Assembly: GCF_002878395.1 (NCBI RefSeq)
Contig: NC_061117.1
Span: 225,392,994-225,456,993 of the forward strand
Direction of reading: 5' to 3'
Length of the DNA stretch: 64,000 nt
Origin: Capsicum annuum
Taxonomy: Eukaryota > Streptophyta > Magnoliopsida > Solanales > Solanaceae
Below the pieces are notes generated by a model. It saw only the letters and a program-made list of their open reading frames with translations, was not told where the DNA came from and searched no databases. The position numbers and the translations under genes are program-made. Positions 39,340 through 51,989 of the stretch are shown one piece after another; positions within the stretch are counted from its first letter, which is position 1; each line of letters opens with the position of its first letter.

Positions 39340-40480
39340 CACACAAATGGCCATGAAAATTTCAACGGACCGTACTTGGATGATCCTCAACCTCCCTGGC
39401 ATGCCCCGGTTGAGTTTTGACCCCCATTACGCCTGGGCCCAAGGCCCACCCCTAAAATCGTGGGCTATAGCACACCAATTTGGCTCGAAAATGCCCCGTT
39501 TGCGTCATTTCGCCCATTTGTCCACCCAAAATGGTCACAAAATATTTAAACGGACTATACTGAGATGATCCCCAACCTCCGTAGCATGCCCCAGTCAATT
39601 TTCAGCCCATAGCACACCCGAATCTCTTGACCACCCCCAAAACCGTAGCCTATAGCACACCGATTTAGCTCGAAAATGCCCCATTCGTGTTGTTTCGCCC
39701 TTTTGTGCAGCTAAACGGACACGAAAATTTAAACGGACCATAGTGGGATGATCCTCACATCCCTGGCATTCCCTGATCGATTTTTGGCCCACAGCATACT
39801 CGGACCCCAGGCACACCCCCGCAACTATGGGATATAGTACACTGATTTGGCCCGAAAATGCCCCGTTTACGCCATTTCACCCGTTTATCAACCCAAGTGG
39901 CCACGAAAATTTTAACATGCCTCACTGGGATGATTCCCAACCTCCCTAGCACACCACAATTAATTTTTGACCCACAGCTCGCCTGGACCCTGGGCCTATT
40001 CCCAAAATCGTGGGCTATAGCACACTGATTAGGCCCGAAAATGCCCAGTTTGTGTCATTTCACCCGTTTATCCACCCAAATAGGCATGAAAATTTAAATG
40101 GACCACACTGGGATGATCCCCAACCTCTCTGGCATGCCCCAATTAATTTTTGTCCCAGAGCATGCTCGGACCCCTGGCCCACCCCCAAAACCGTGGGCTA
40201 TAGCACACCGATTTGGCCCGAAAATGCTCCATTCACGCCGTTTAGCCTGTTTGTCCACCTAAATGGCCCCAAAAATTTAAACTGACCACACTGGGACGAT
40301 CCTCAACCTCCCTGGCATGCCTTGGTTGATTTTTAACCCACAGCACGCACGGACTCAGGGCCCACCCCAAAAATCGTAGGCTATAGCACACTAATTTGAC
40401 ACGAAAATAAACCATTCACGCTGTTTCACCCATTTGTCCACCCAAATGACCACAAAAATTTAAATGGACCATGCTGGGAC
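39340..40480 (+). repeat. Extra six-monomer segment in copy 2
   Basis: The offset between the two large copies jumps from about 8970 to about 10060 here, so copy 2 carries about 1.1 kb not present at this place in copy 1. The segment resembles 31000-31880 and 41040-41900. All three share the CGCCTGGGCCCA variant (31023, 39430, 41079) and the CATAGTGGGATGATC variant (31330, 39747, 41385). It is therefore a third partial copy of that stretch. Confidence 0.6.
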
Positions 40481-42989
40481 GATCCCCAACCTCCCTGACA
40501 TACGCCAGTCAACTTTCTACCCATAGCACGCCTAGAACCGGAGCCTACCCCTAAAATTATGGGCTACAGCACACCAATTTAGCCCAAATATACCCTGTTC
40601 GAGCCACTTCGACCGTTTGTCCATCCAAATAGCCACAAAAATTTAAATGGACCACACTGGGATGATTCCCAACCTCCATATTATGCCCTGGTCAATTTTT
40701 GGCCCACAGCAATCTCGGACCCGGGGTCCACCCTCAAAATCGTGGGATATAGCACACAAACTTGGCACAAAAATGCCCCATTCGTGCCGTTTCTCCCATT
40801 TGACCACACAAAGGGCCACAAAAATTTAAATGGACTATACTGGAATGATCCCTAACCTCCCTGGCATTCCCCGATCAATTTTGGCCCACAGCACGCCCGA
40901 ACCCGAGGCCCACCCCCAAAACTGTAGGCTATAGCACACCGATTTAGGTCGAAAATGCCCGGTTTAAGCCGTTTCACCCGTTTGTCCACCCAAATGGCCA
41001 CGAAAATTTAAATGCACCACACTTGGATGATCCCCAACTTCCCTGGCATGCCCCGATCGATTTTTAACCCTCAGCACGCCTGGGCCCAGGTCCCACCCCT
41101 AAAATCGTGGGCTATATCACACCGATTTGGCCCTAAAATGCCCCGTTCGTGCCATTTTGCCCGTTTGTCCATCCAAATGGCCATGAAATATTTAAACGGA
41201 CCACACTAGGATGATCCCCAACCTCCTCAGCACGCCCAGTCGATTTTTATCCCACAGCACACCCAAATCTCTGGACCACCCCCGAAACCATAGACTATAG
41301 CACACCAATTTGGCCTGAAAATGCCCCGTTCGCGCCTTTTCACCCTTTTGTGCACCTAAATGGACACGAAAATTTAAATAGACCATAGTGGGATGATCGT
41401 CACATCCCTTGCATGCGCCGATCAATTTTTGGCCCACAGCATGCCCGGACCCTAGGCACACCCCCGTAATCATGGGATATAGCACGCTGATTTGGCCCAA
41501 AAATACCCCGTTTGTCACGTTTCGACCGTTTGTCAACCCAAATGGCCACAAAAATTTTAACGAACCTCACTGGGACGATCCCCAACCTCCCTGGCACACC
41601 TCGATTAATTTTTGACCCACAGGACCCCTGGATCCTGGGCCTATTCTCAAAACCGTGGGCTATATAGCACACTAATTTGGCTCGAAAATGCCCTGTTCGA
41701 GCCGTTTTGCCTGTTTGTCCACCCAAATAGGCACGAAAATTTAAACGGACCATACTAAGACGATCCCCAACCTCTCTGGCATGCCCCAATTGATTTTTGT
41801 CTCACAGCACGCCCGAACCCCTGGCCCACCCCTAAAACCGTGGGCTATAGCACACCGATTTGGCCTGAAAATGCCCCATTCTCACCGTTTAGCCCATTTG
41901 TCCGCCCAAATGGCCTCAAAAATTTTTATAGGCCACATTGGGATGAGTCCCAACCTCCCTGGCATGCCCCGATCCCTTTTTCACCCACGGCACGCCCAAA
42001 CCCCAAGCCAACCCCTAAAATCGTGGGCTATAGCACATCGATTTGGCCTAAAAATTCTCCGTTCGTGCCGTTTCGCCCGTTTGTCAACCCAATTAGCCAC
42101 AAAAATTTATAAAGACCACACGTGGATGATCTCTAACCTCCCTGGCATACCCTGGTCAAATTTTGGCCCACAGCACGCCCAATCCCAGGCCACCCCTGAA
42201 ATCGTGGGCTATAGCACAACGATTTGGACCTAAAATGCCCCGTTCGAGTTGTTTCTCCAGTTTGTCCACCCAAATGGCCATGAAAATGTAAATGAACCAC
42301 ACTGGGATGAACCCCAACCATCCTAGAATGCACCAATCGATATTTGGCCCACAGCACACTCAAAACCTGGGCCCACCCCTAAAACCATGGGCTATAGCAC
42401 ACCGATTTATCCTAAAAACACCCCGTTTGTCCCGTTTCACCCGTTTGTCCACCCAAATGGCCACGAAAATTTAAACAAACCATACTTGGATGATCCGCAA
42501 CCTCCCTGGCATGCTTCAATCAATTTTGGCCTATAGCATGCCCGAACCTCGAGCCCACCCCCGAAACTGTGGTCTATAGCATACTGATTTGACCCATAAA
42601 TGCCCCATTCAAGCCGTTTCGCCTGTTTGTCCACCAAAATGGACACAAAAACTTAAACGAACCATACTGGGATAATCTCCAACCTTCCTGGCATGCCCCG
42701 ATCAATTTTCAGCCCACAGCATGCTCGGACCACGGGCCTACCTCGAAACCATGGGCTATAGCACACCGATTTAGACTCAAAATGCCCCATTCGCACTGTT
42801 TCGCTCGTTTGTCCATCCAAATAGCCATGAAAATTTAAACGGACAACACTGAGATGATCTCCAACCTCCCTGGCGTGCCCCAATAAATTTTAGGCCCACA
42901 TCATGCCTGGACCCCAGGGCCACCCTAGAAATCGTGGGATATAGCACACTAATTTTGCCTGAAAATGTCCCATTCGCGCCGTCTCACCC

Positions 42990-44230
42990 GTTTGTCCACC
43001 CAAATAGCCACAAAAATTTAAACGGACCATACTTAGACGATCCCCAACCTCCCTGGCATACCCCGATCAATTTTTGGCCCACAGCATGCCCGGACCCAGG
43101 CCCACCCCCAAAATCATGGGCTAAATAACACTGATTTGGGTTTAAAATGTCTTATTCGCACTGCTTTGCCCGTTTGTCCAACCAAATAGCCACAAAAATT
43201 TTGATGGACCATACTGGGACGATCCCCAACCTCCCTGGAATGCCTCGGTCGAATTTTGGCCCATATCTCACTCGAATTCCTGGCCCACCCCCAAAACCGT
43301 GGGCTATGGTGCACCGATTTGGCTCGAAAATACCCCGTTCGCGTTGTTCGCCCGTTTGTCCACCCAAATGGCCACAAAATTTTAAAAGAACCATACTAGC
43401 ATGATCCTCAACCTCCCTAGCACGCCTCAAACGATATTTGGCCCACATCACACTCGGATCCTAGGCCTACCCCTAAAACCGTGGGCTACAGCACACCAAT
43501 TTGGCCCGAAAATGCCCCTCCATGCCGTTTCGCTTGTTTGTCCACCCAAATGGACATGAAAACTTAAACAAACCTTATTAGGACAATCTCAAACCTCCCT
43601 GGCATGGCCGGTTGATTTTCGGCCCACAACACACCCACACCCCGTTCCCACCCTCGAAATCATGGGCTATAGCACACCGATTTGGCCCAAAAATGCCCCA
43701 TTCGCACCGTTACACCCGTTTGTGCACCCAAATGGCCACGAAAATTTAAACGGACCATACTTGGACGATCCTCAACCTCCCTGTCATACCCCGATCAATT
43801 TTTGGCCCACAGCATGCCCGGACCCAGGCCCACCCCCAAAAGCATAGGCTAAATAACACCGATTTGGGTTAAAAATGCCTTATTCGCACTATTTTGCCCG
43901 TTTGTCCAACCAAATAGCCACAAAAATTTTGATGGACCACACTGGGACGATCCCCAACCTCCCTGGAATGCCTCGGTCAAATTTTGGCCCACATCTCACT
44001 CGAATTCCTGGCCCACCCCAAAAACCGTGGGCTATGGTGCACCGATTTGGCTCGAAAACACCCCGTTCGCGCTGTTCGCCCGTTTGTCCACCCAAATGGC
44101 CACAAAATTTTAAAAGAACCATACTAGCATGATCCTCAACCTCCCTAGCACGCCTCAAACGATATTTGGCCCACATCACACTCGGATCCTAGGCCTACCC
44201 CTAAAACCGTGGGCTATAGCACACCGATTT
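42990..44230 (+). repeat. Local four-monomer duplication (about 727 bp)
   Basis: The block with the GATTTGGGTT and AAATTTTGATGGACCA variants at 43133-43205 recurs at 43860-43932. CTCGAATTCCTGGCCCACC (43270, 43997) and CCTCAAACGATATTTGGCCC (43424, 44151) follow at the same 727-bp offset. Copy 1 of the larger duplication has only one such block, near 33060-33380. This expansion is therefore younger than the 9-10 kb duplication. Confidence 0.8.
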
Positions 44231-47200
44231 GGCCCGAAAATGCCCCATTCGCACCGTTACACCCGTTTGTGCACCCAAATGGCCATGAAAATTTAAACAG
44301 ATCATACTGGGATGATACCCAACCTCCCTAGCACGTCCCAATCAGTTTTAGGCCCATATCACGCCCGGACCCTGGGCCTACCTCTAAAACCGTGGGCTAT
44401 AGTACACCGATTTGGCCTGAAAATGCTCCATTCTCACCGTTTCACTAGTTTCTCAACCCAAATTGCCACAAAAATTTAAATGAACCATACTGGGATGATC
44501 CCCAACCTTCCTGGCATGCCCCGATCTATTTTTGGCCACAGCACGCCAGAACCTTGGGCCCACCCAAAAACCGTGGGCTATTACACATCTATTTGGCTTG
44601 AAAATATCCCATTTACACTGTTTCACCCGTTTGTCAGCCAAATGGCCACAAAAATTTAGACGAACCACATTGAGATGATCCCCAACCTCCCTGGCACACC
44701 TCGGTTGACTTTCGACCCAGAGCACGCCAGGACCCCAAGCCCACCCCCAAAATCGTGGGCAAGAGTACACCAATTTAGCTCAAAAATGCCTCATTCACGC
44801 TGTTTTGCTCATTTGTCCACCCAAATAGCCACAAAAATTTAAACGGACCACACTAGGATGATCTCTAACCTCCCTGGCATGCCCCAGTCAATTTTTGGCC
44901 CACATCACGCCCGGACCCCAGACCCTCTCCCAAAACCGTGGGCTATAGCACACCGATTTGGCCCAAAAATGCCCCATTCGTGCAGTTTCACCCGTTTGCC
45001 CACCTAAATGGCCACAAAAATTTAAACGGACCACACTGGGCTGATCCCAACCTTTCTAGCATGTCCCGATCGATTTTTATCCCACAGCACGCCCAAACCT
45101 CGGGCCACCCCCAAAATCATTGTCTATAGCACACCGATTTAGCACAAAAATGCACCATTTACGCTGGTTTGATCGTTCGTCTACCCAAATAGCTATGAAA
45201 ATTTAAACGAACCATACTGGGATGATCATCAATCTCCCTGGCATACCCCGGTCAATTTTTAGCCCACAGCACGCCTAAATCGTGGGCTATAGCACACCAA
45301 TTTGGATCGAAAGACCCCGTTCGCGCCGTTTTGCCCGTTTGTCCACTCAAATGGCCACAAAAATTTAAATGGACCACACTGGGATGAAACCCAACCTCCT
45401 TGGCATGCCTCAATTGATTTTCAGACCAGATCACGCTTGGAATCTGGGCCCACCTCTGAACCGTGGGCTATAGTACACCTATTTTGCCCAAAAATGCCCC
45501 ATTCACACTATTTCGCTCGTTTGTCTACCCAAATGGCCAGGAAAATTTAAACGGATCACACTGGGATGATCTCCAACTTCCCTGGCATGTCCCAATTAAT
45601 TTTTGGCCCACAGTACGCCGAACCCTGGGCTTATCCCCAAAACAGTGGGCTATAGCATATCGATTTAGCTCAAAAATGCCCCATTTCGCCCATTTGGCCA
45701 CCCAAATGGCCTCAAAAATTTAAACGGACCACACTAGGATAATACCCAACCTCCCTGGCACAGCCCAATCAATTTTTTACCCATAGCAGGGCTGGAGCCC
45801 AAGCCCACCCCCAAAACCGTGTACTATAGCACACCGATTTGGTCCAAAAATGCCCTGTTCCGCTGTTTTGCTCGTTTATCCATCCAAATGGCTACGAAAA
45901 TTTAAACAGACCATACTGGGATGATCCTCAACCTCCCTAGCATGCCCCAGTCAATTTTAGGCCAACAGCACGCTTGGATCCCGGACTCACTCCCGAAACC
46001 CTGGGCCATAGCACACCGATTTGGTTTGAAAATGCCCTATTTGCGCAGTTTCGCCCATTTTCCCACACAAATGGCCACAAAACTTTAAACGGACCATACT
46101 GGGTTGATCCCCAACCTCCCTAGCACACCCTGATCGATTTTTATCCTACAACACGCTTAGACCTCGGGCCCACCCCCAAAATCGTGGGCTATAGCGCACC
46201 GACTTGGCCCAAAAATATCCCATTTGCACTGTTTTGCCCGTTTGTCTACCCAAACGGCCACGAAAATTTAAATGGACCATACCGGAATGACTCCCAACCT
46301 CCCTGACATGCCCTGGTTAATATTTAGACCACAGCACACCTAGACCCCAGGCCCACCCCCAAAACCATGTGCTATAGCACATCGATTTGGCCTAAAAATA
46401 CCCCGTTCACGTCGTTTTGCCCGTTTGTCCACTCAAATGGCCACGAAAATTAAAACGAACCACACTAAAAAGATCCCTAACCTCCCTGACATACGTCGGT
46501 CGATTTTTGGACCATATCTTACTTGAATCCCAGGCCCACCCCTAAAAACCGTAGGATATAGCACACCGATTTGGCCTAAAAATTTCCCGTTCTCACCGTT
46601 TCGCCCATTTATCCAACCAAATGGCCACAAAATTTTAAATGGACCACACTGGCACGATCCTTACCTCTCTGGCATACCCCGGGCGATTTTTGACCTACAT
46701 AATACTGGGACCCCAGACCCACTCCCAATACCATGAGCTATAACACACCGATTTGGCCTGAAAATGCCCTATTCGCGCTGTTTAGCTCGTTTATCCACCC
46801 AAATATCCATAAAAATTTAAATGAACCACACTGGACGATACCCAACCTCCCTGGCATGCCCTGGTCGATTTTTGGCCCACAACAGGCTCAAACCGCAGTT
46901 CCATCCCTGAAACCGTGGGCTATAGCACATCAGTTTGGCCCGAAAATACCCCATTCGCATCGTTTTGCCCGTTCATCCACTCAAATGGCCACAAAAATTT
47001 AAATGAACCACACTTGATGATCCCTTACCTCCTTGAAACACCCCGATTGATTTTTGACCCACAGCACACCCAAACCATGAGCCCACCCCAGAAAACGTGG
47101 GCTATAGTGCACCGATTTAGCCTCAAAATGCCCCGTTCGCAATGTTTTGCCCGTTTGTCCACCCTAATAAAGACAAAAATTTAAAATACCCACACTAGGA

Positions 47201-49648
47201 TGATCCCCAACCTCCCTGGCATGCCCCTATCAATTTTTAACCCTCCGAAAGCCCGAACTCCGGACCCACCCCCAAAACCATAGGCTACAACACATCGATT
47301 TAGCTCGAAAATACCCCGTTCGCATTATTTCTCCCATTTACCAACACAAATGGCCATGAAAATTAAAACATACCACACAGGGATGATCCCCAACCTCCCT
47401 GGTACGCCCAAGTCAATTTTTGGCCCACAGCACACCCGGATCTCCACCACCAAAACCGTGGGCTAAAGCACATCAATTTGGCCCAAAAATGCCTAATTCA
47501 CACAGTTTCGCTCATTTGTCCACCCAAATGGCTATGAAAATTTAAATGAACCACACTAGGACGATCCCTAACCTCCTTGGCACACCCCAATCGATTTTTG
47601 GCCCATATCACGCCTGTACCCTGGGCCAACCCTCGAAATTGTGGGCTATAGTACATTGATTTGGCCTGAAAATGCCTAATTTGAACCGTTTCGCTCGTTT
47701 ATTCACCCAAATGGCCATAAAAATTTAAACGAACCACACTGGGATGATCGCCAACCTCCCTGGCATACCCCGATTGATTTTTGGCCCACAGCAAGCCCAA
47801 AACCTGGACCCACCCCAAAACCGTGAGTTATAGCACATCGATTTAGCCCAAAAATGCCCCGTTCATACTGTTTCACTCATTTATCCACTCAAATGGCCAC
47901 AAAAATTTAAACTGACAGCACAAGAATGATCCCCAGACTCCCTTGCACACCTCGATCAATTTTTGGCCCACATCACGCCCAGACCCCGAGCCCACACCCA
48001 AAACCATGGGTTATAGCGCACTGATTTGGCTTAAAAATGCCCCGTTCATGCCGTTTTACCCGTATATCCACCCAAATGACCACAAAAATTAAAACAAACC
48101 ACACTAGGATGATCCCGAACCTCCCTGGCATGCCCCAGTCAATTTTCATCCCACATCACGCTCAAATCCTGGACCCACCCCCAAAATCGTGGGCCATAGC
48201 ACACCGATTTAGCCCAAAAATGCCCCATTCGCGCATTTTCACCCGTTTGCCCACCCAAAATGGCCACAAATAATTAAACGAACCATATTGGGATGATACC
48301 CAACTTCCCTGGCACGCCCCGATCAATTTTCCGCCAATAGCACACCCGGACCTCAGGCCCACTTGCAAAATCGCGAGCTATAGCACACCGATTTGGTCTA
48401 AAAATGCCCCATTTGTGCCGTTTTGCCCGTTTGTCTACCCAAATGGCCATAAAAATTTAAACGTACCACGCAGGAATGATCCCCAACCTCCCTGGCATGC
48501 CCCAATCAATTTTATGCCCATATCACGGCTAGACCCCAGGCCCACCCCCAAAACCGAGGGCTATCGCACACCGATTTGGCCCGAAAATATCTTGTTCACG
48601 CTTTTTGTCCACCCAAATGTCCACAAAAATTTAAACAGACCATACTGGGATGATTCCCAACCTCCCTGGCATGCCCCGGTTAATGTTTGGCCCACAGCAG
48701 GCCCGAACCCTGGGCCCTCTCCGAATCATAGGCTATAGCAAAATGATTTGGTCCAAAAATGCTCCATTCGCACCGTTTTGCCTATTTGTCAATCCAAATG
48801 GCGATGAAAATTTAAACGGACCATACTGGGATGATCCCCAACCTGTCAGGCATGACCCGATAAATTTTTGGCCCACAGTACGCTTGGACCCCAGGCCCAC
48901 CCTTGAAACCGTTGGCTATAGCACACCAATTTGGCTTGAAAATGCCCCGTTCACGGGATGACCCCTAAAATCCCTGGCACGCCAGGACCCTAGGCCCACC
49001 CCCCAAAATTATGGGCTATAGCACACCGATTTAGCTCGAAAATTCCTTGTTCGTGCCGTTTTGCCTGCTTGTTCCCCCAAATGGCCATGAAAATTTAAAT
49101 GGACCATACTGGGATAATATCTAGCCTCCCTGGCATGTCCCAATTGATTTTGAGCTCACAGCACGCCCAAAACCCAGGCCCACCCCCGAAACCGTGTGCT
49201 ATAGCATACCGATTTGGCCTGAAAATGCCCTGTTCGCGCTATTTCGCCCGTATGTCCACCCAAATGGCCACAAAAATTAAAACGGATCACACTGGGACAA
49301 TCCCAACCTCCCTGGAATTCCCCTATCAATATTCGACCCACAACACGCCCGATCCTGAAGCCCACCCCTAAAATCGTGGGCTATAGCACACCGATTTGGC
49401 CCGAAAATGACCCGTTGCGCCAGTTTTTCCACCCAAATAGCCACAAAAATTTAAATGGACCATACTGAGACGATCCCAACCTCCCTAGAATGCACTGGTA
49501 GAATTTCGGCCCACAGCACGCCCGGACCCCAGGTCCACCCCTGAAATTGTGGGATATAGCACACCGATTTGATTCGAAAATGCTTCGTTCGCGCCGGTTT
49601 ACCCAATTGTCCACCCAAATGGCCACGAAAATTTAAACGGACCACACT

Positions 49649-49653
49649 GGGAC
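49649..49653. repeat. Target-site duplication GGGAC (left)
   Basis: GGGAC precedes the LTR start TGTCAT. The matching 5 bp after the insert, 52219-52223, read GAGAC, one substitution different. The satellite monomer is in phase across the insert. Confidence 0.75.
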
Positions 49654-50551
49654 TGTCATACCCTATTTTTACCTGAGGTTAAAACGAGCATGACGTTATG
49701 GACTCTAAACGAATGAAAATTTGCACAGAGTCGCCACCTAACTTTTAAGGAAAATAAGGAAACCTATTGAAGTATTAACATGTGATTAATATTTTTAGTC
49801 TGGGAAAAATCAATTGAGATTCTAGGTAAGGGTTCAAGTTATTTCGAAAGGAAGGGATTAGGCATCCTTCAGAATCCACAAGTGTGGTACCCGGCTAGAC
49901 TAAATTTTTCAAAGAGGGAGTAAGTATAAAAAATAATGAAGAAGTGTATGTATTAAATATAAAATAATATAAATATTTAAAATTATGTAAAGATGTATGT
50001 ATATTGAATATATAAATAAAACATGTTATTATAAAAAATATAAAAAAATACATGTGAAAAGAAAAATTTTATGTTGTGTGAAAGAAAGTATATCTTGATA
50101 TATCATGAAGAGAAAGAGAAAAATAATGTTCTTTGTTTGATTAAAGTTTATGAAAAAGTAAAGGTTTACTTTAACAAAAAGAACACAATATTTATGATGT
50201 CAAAGCATGTAAACTAACTTGATTAATTTAATTTATTAGTGTAAACGTTAACGACCTAAGTTTGCATAAACGCGAGATGAAGTTGTATAAAAAAAAATTT
50301 CGTCCAACACCCCAAAAATAAAGTTTTCATTATAATAACATTTGTACAAATATAAAAATAAAATACAAAATTAAAAGGGCCTCTTTGAATGCAACTCTCG
50401 ACGAGTAATCCAAATAACCTGTATAAACACTTGTAAAAATGTTAGTAACGAATAAATAATAATAATAAAAAATTGAACAAGTATGTGTGTATATAAATAT
50501 TCAAAAAAGATATATTTTTTTGTTAAAAAGTGGGCTCAGATAAAGTCATGA

Positions 50552-50640
50552 CTGCGAAATGGTTGCTCAATTAATTGGCCGTCCTAAATCGTTTTGCTAC
50601 GAAGTGGTTGCTCAATTAATTGGCCGTCCTAAATCGTCTT
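50552..50640. repeat. 45-bp direct repeat, two copies, in the long LTR
   Basis: Two adjacent copies are offset by 45 bp and share an identical core containing TGGTTGCTCAATTAATTGG. The period is a multiple of three, so a small open frame (50559-50765) repeats the residues VAQLIGRPKS. I regard this as a repeat, not a gene. Confidence 0.85.
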
Positions 50641-51567
50641 GTCAAAATCTGAATTGTAAAATCTTGTATTGTTATAAAGTTTCATCATCACCCATAAAAT
50701 ATTTTTATTACGTATTTGTATACGTAAAATCCGTCTTTTGTTTACGGAGGCCTCAAAATCAATAATACTTTTTTCATTGGCCAAATGTGTAGTATCCATT
50801 CACTATCAGTGTAAATAAATGAGAAGGACAAAAATCGTCCAAAAATCACTCCAACAGCAGTAAACTCAAGGCAAAAAAAAAAATAGTCAATAACAGTGAT
50901 AATAAAATAGCAAAGCAAATAGAGACAAACACACTATCTAATTAATTCCAATATCCATCCAAATGGCTTTGACCAGATCTGTATAGTAAAAGAAAAATAT
51001 TAGAGAAAAGGGGCGGCTTATGGTTGTTTCTCGATACTGGTAGTGGTTGTTGTAGTGGTTGATGGTGGCAGATCTGGGAAGAAATTCGATGCTCACCGGT
51101 CATCACCTCCGGCTAGCTCGCGGCGAGATGTAAAAGGAAAGCTTGTAGCGTCGGGTGGTATTTTTGGTTGGCTATTTCGGGGGAAGAAAACCATGTGGAG
51201 ATGGAGCGTGAGATCGGATGAACTGTTGATATCTACGGAGAAGACGAAAGCTTAGAAATGGAAATTATGTAGTAGGCGTCTGTATATATATTTATATGTG
51301 TGTCATTGTTGTTGATGGTAAAAAATGAAACAAAAATGGAGGTTGTTTTCTATGTATGCATGTGTTTGTGTGTTTATATATATATATTTTTGTGTGTGTT
51401 TTGAAGAGAAAAATAGAATAAATAAAATATGCTTGTATATTTTTGAATATTTGTGTGGGTTTGCAAAGGAAAAATGATTATGAGTTTTAAAAAAATAAAT
51501 ATATGTGTATTTTGAAAGAGAGGAAAAAATGAACAAAAACGTGTGTCCAAAATGTGTCCTCCCACGA

Positions 51568-51577
51568 CCTATTTATA
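51568..51577 (-). promoter_or_regulatory. Candidate TATA box of the long LTR
   Basis: The minus-strand string TATAAATAGG lies about 640 bp from the LTR end at 52218, a reasonable U3 length for a long LTR. Orientation of the element is inferred mainly from this site. Confidence 0.45.
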
Positions 51578-51591
51578 CAAAAAATTGAGCC

Positions 51592-51617
51592 CCCCTTTTA
51601 TCCAATGGATAAAGGGG
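51592..51617. repeat. Near-perfect short inverted repeat
   Basis: CCCCTTTTATCCA is followed after one base by TGGATAAAGGGG, which differs from a perfect complement by one missing base. It lies just beside the candidate LTR TATA box, on the U3 side for a minus-strand element. Confidence 0.7.
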
Positions 51618-51722
51618 TGTCCTCTCTTTTTATAATAGAACACCCTTAGGTCCTTAAGTTATTGGTCAAAGAATTTTCATCCTTTTGACCAACGGACAAA
51701 GTAATTATTCAAAGGGTAGTGT

Positions 51723-51824
51723 CATTGAGTGGCCATTGTCAGATGTGACAAGACAACACTGAGTGGTCATTGTCGGACGTGACAAGACATTATTGTGTAG
51801 TCATTTTTGGATGTGATAAGACAT
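51723..51824. repeat. 34-bp tandem repeat, three copies, in the long LTR
   Basis: Three adjacent units (51723-51756, 51757-51790, 51791-51824) follow the pattern CAxTGAGTGGxCATTGTC-GxxGTGACAAGACAx. The third unit is more diverged. The position upstream of the candidate minus-strand TATA box is where LTR enhancer-like repeats are often found. Confidence 0.8.
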
Positions 51825-51950
51825 CGAATTATTATACTGCACAAAAATAATTGATCCGACTCAGCGTTTGTGGAATATAAATATAGATGTTGAATGAAAA
51901 AATGTAAAGAATATTAAAATTATTAAAATATAATTAATTTAAAAATACTG

Positions 51951-51953
<3 letters not shown>

Positions 51954-51988
<35 letters not shown>
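51954..51988. repeat. (AT)n microsatellite
   Basis: An uninterrupted alternating A/T run of 35 bp inside the long solo LTR. Confidence 0.95.

Positions 51989-51989
<1 letters not shown>

Larger units (their letters stand above)
36971..46930 (+). repeat. Segmental duplication within the satellite, copy 2 (about 10.0 kb)
   Basis: Tandem partner of 27960-36970, starting where copy 1 ends. It is about 1 kb longer because of extra inserted monomers at about 39.4-40.5 kb and a 4-monomer local duplication at about 43.0-44.2 kb. It lacks about 66 bp near 38135 that copy 1 retains. Copy 1 in turn has lost about 18 bp near 32045 that copy 2 retains near 42095. Confidence 0.85.
18431..49653 (+). repeat. 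183-bp satellite array, block 2 (about 171 monomers)
   Basis: Same monomer, orientation and phase as the block before the solo LTR. It is the longest uninterrupted stretch, about 31 kb. It holds several layers of segmental duplication (about 2.5 kb, 9-10 kb and 0.73 kb, listed separately). Shortened monomers lie near 32045, 33595, 38135 and 48955. Nothing but satellite is seen. The long reading frames it contains, such as 25358-25873, translate satellite and repeat every 61 residues. Confidence 0.97.

Noticed and set aside
50559..50765. Small protein with repeated VAQLIGRPKS residues
   Set aside because: Explained by a 45-bp direct repeat inside a solo LTR; no homolog or start context supports translation.
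51043..51255. 70-codon open frame starting MVVVVVDGG
   Set aside because: It lies in the long solo LTR, is low-complexity at the start and has no recognisable domain.
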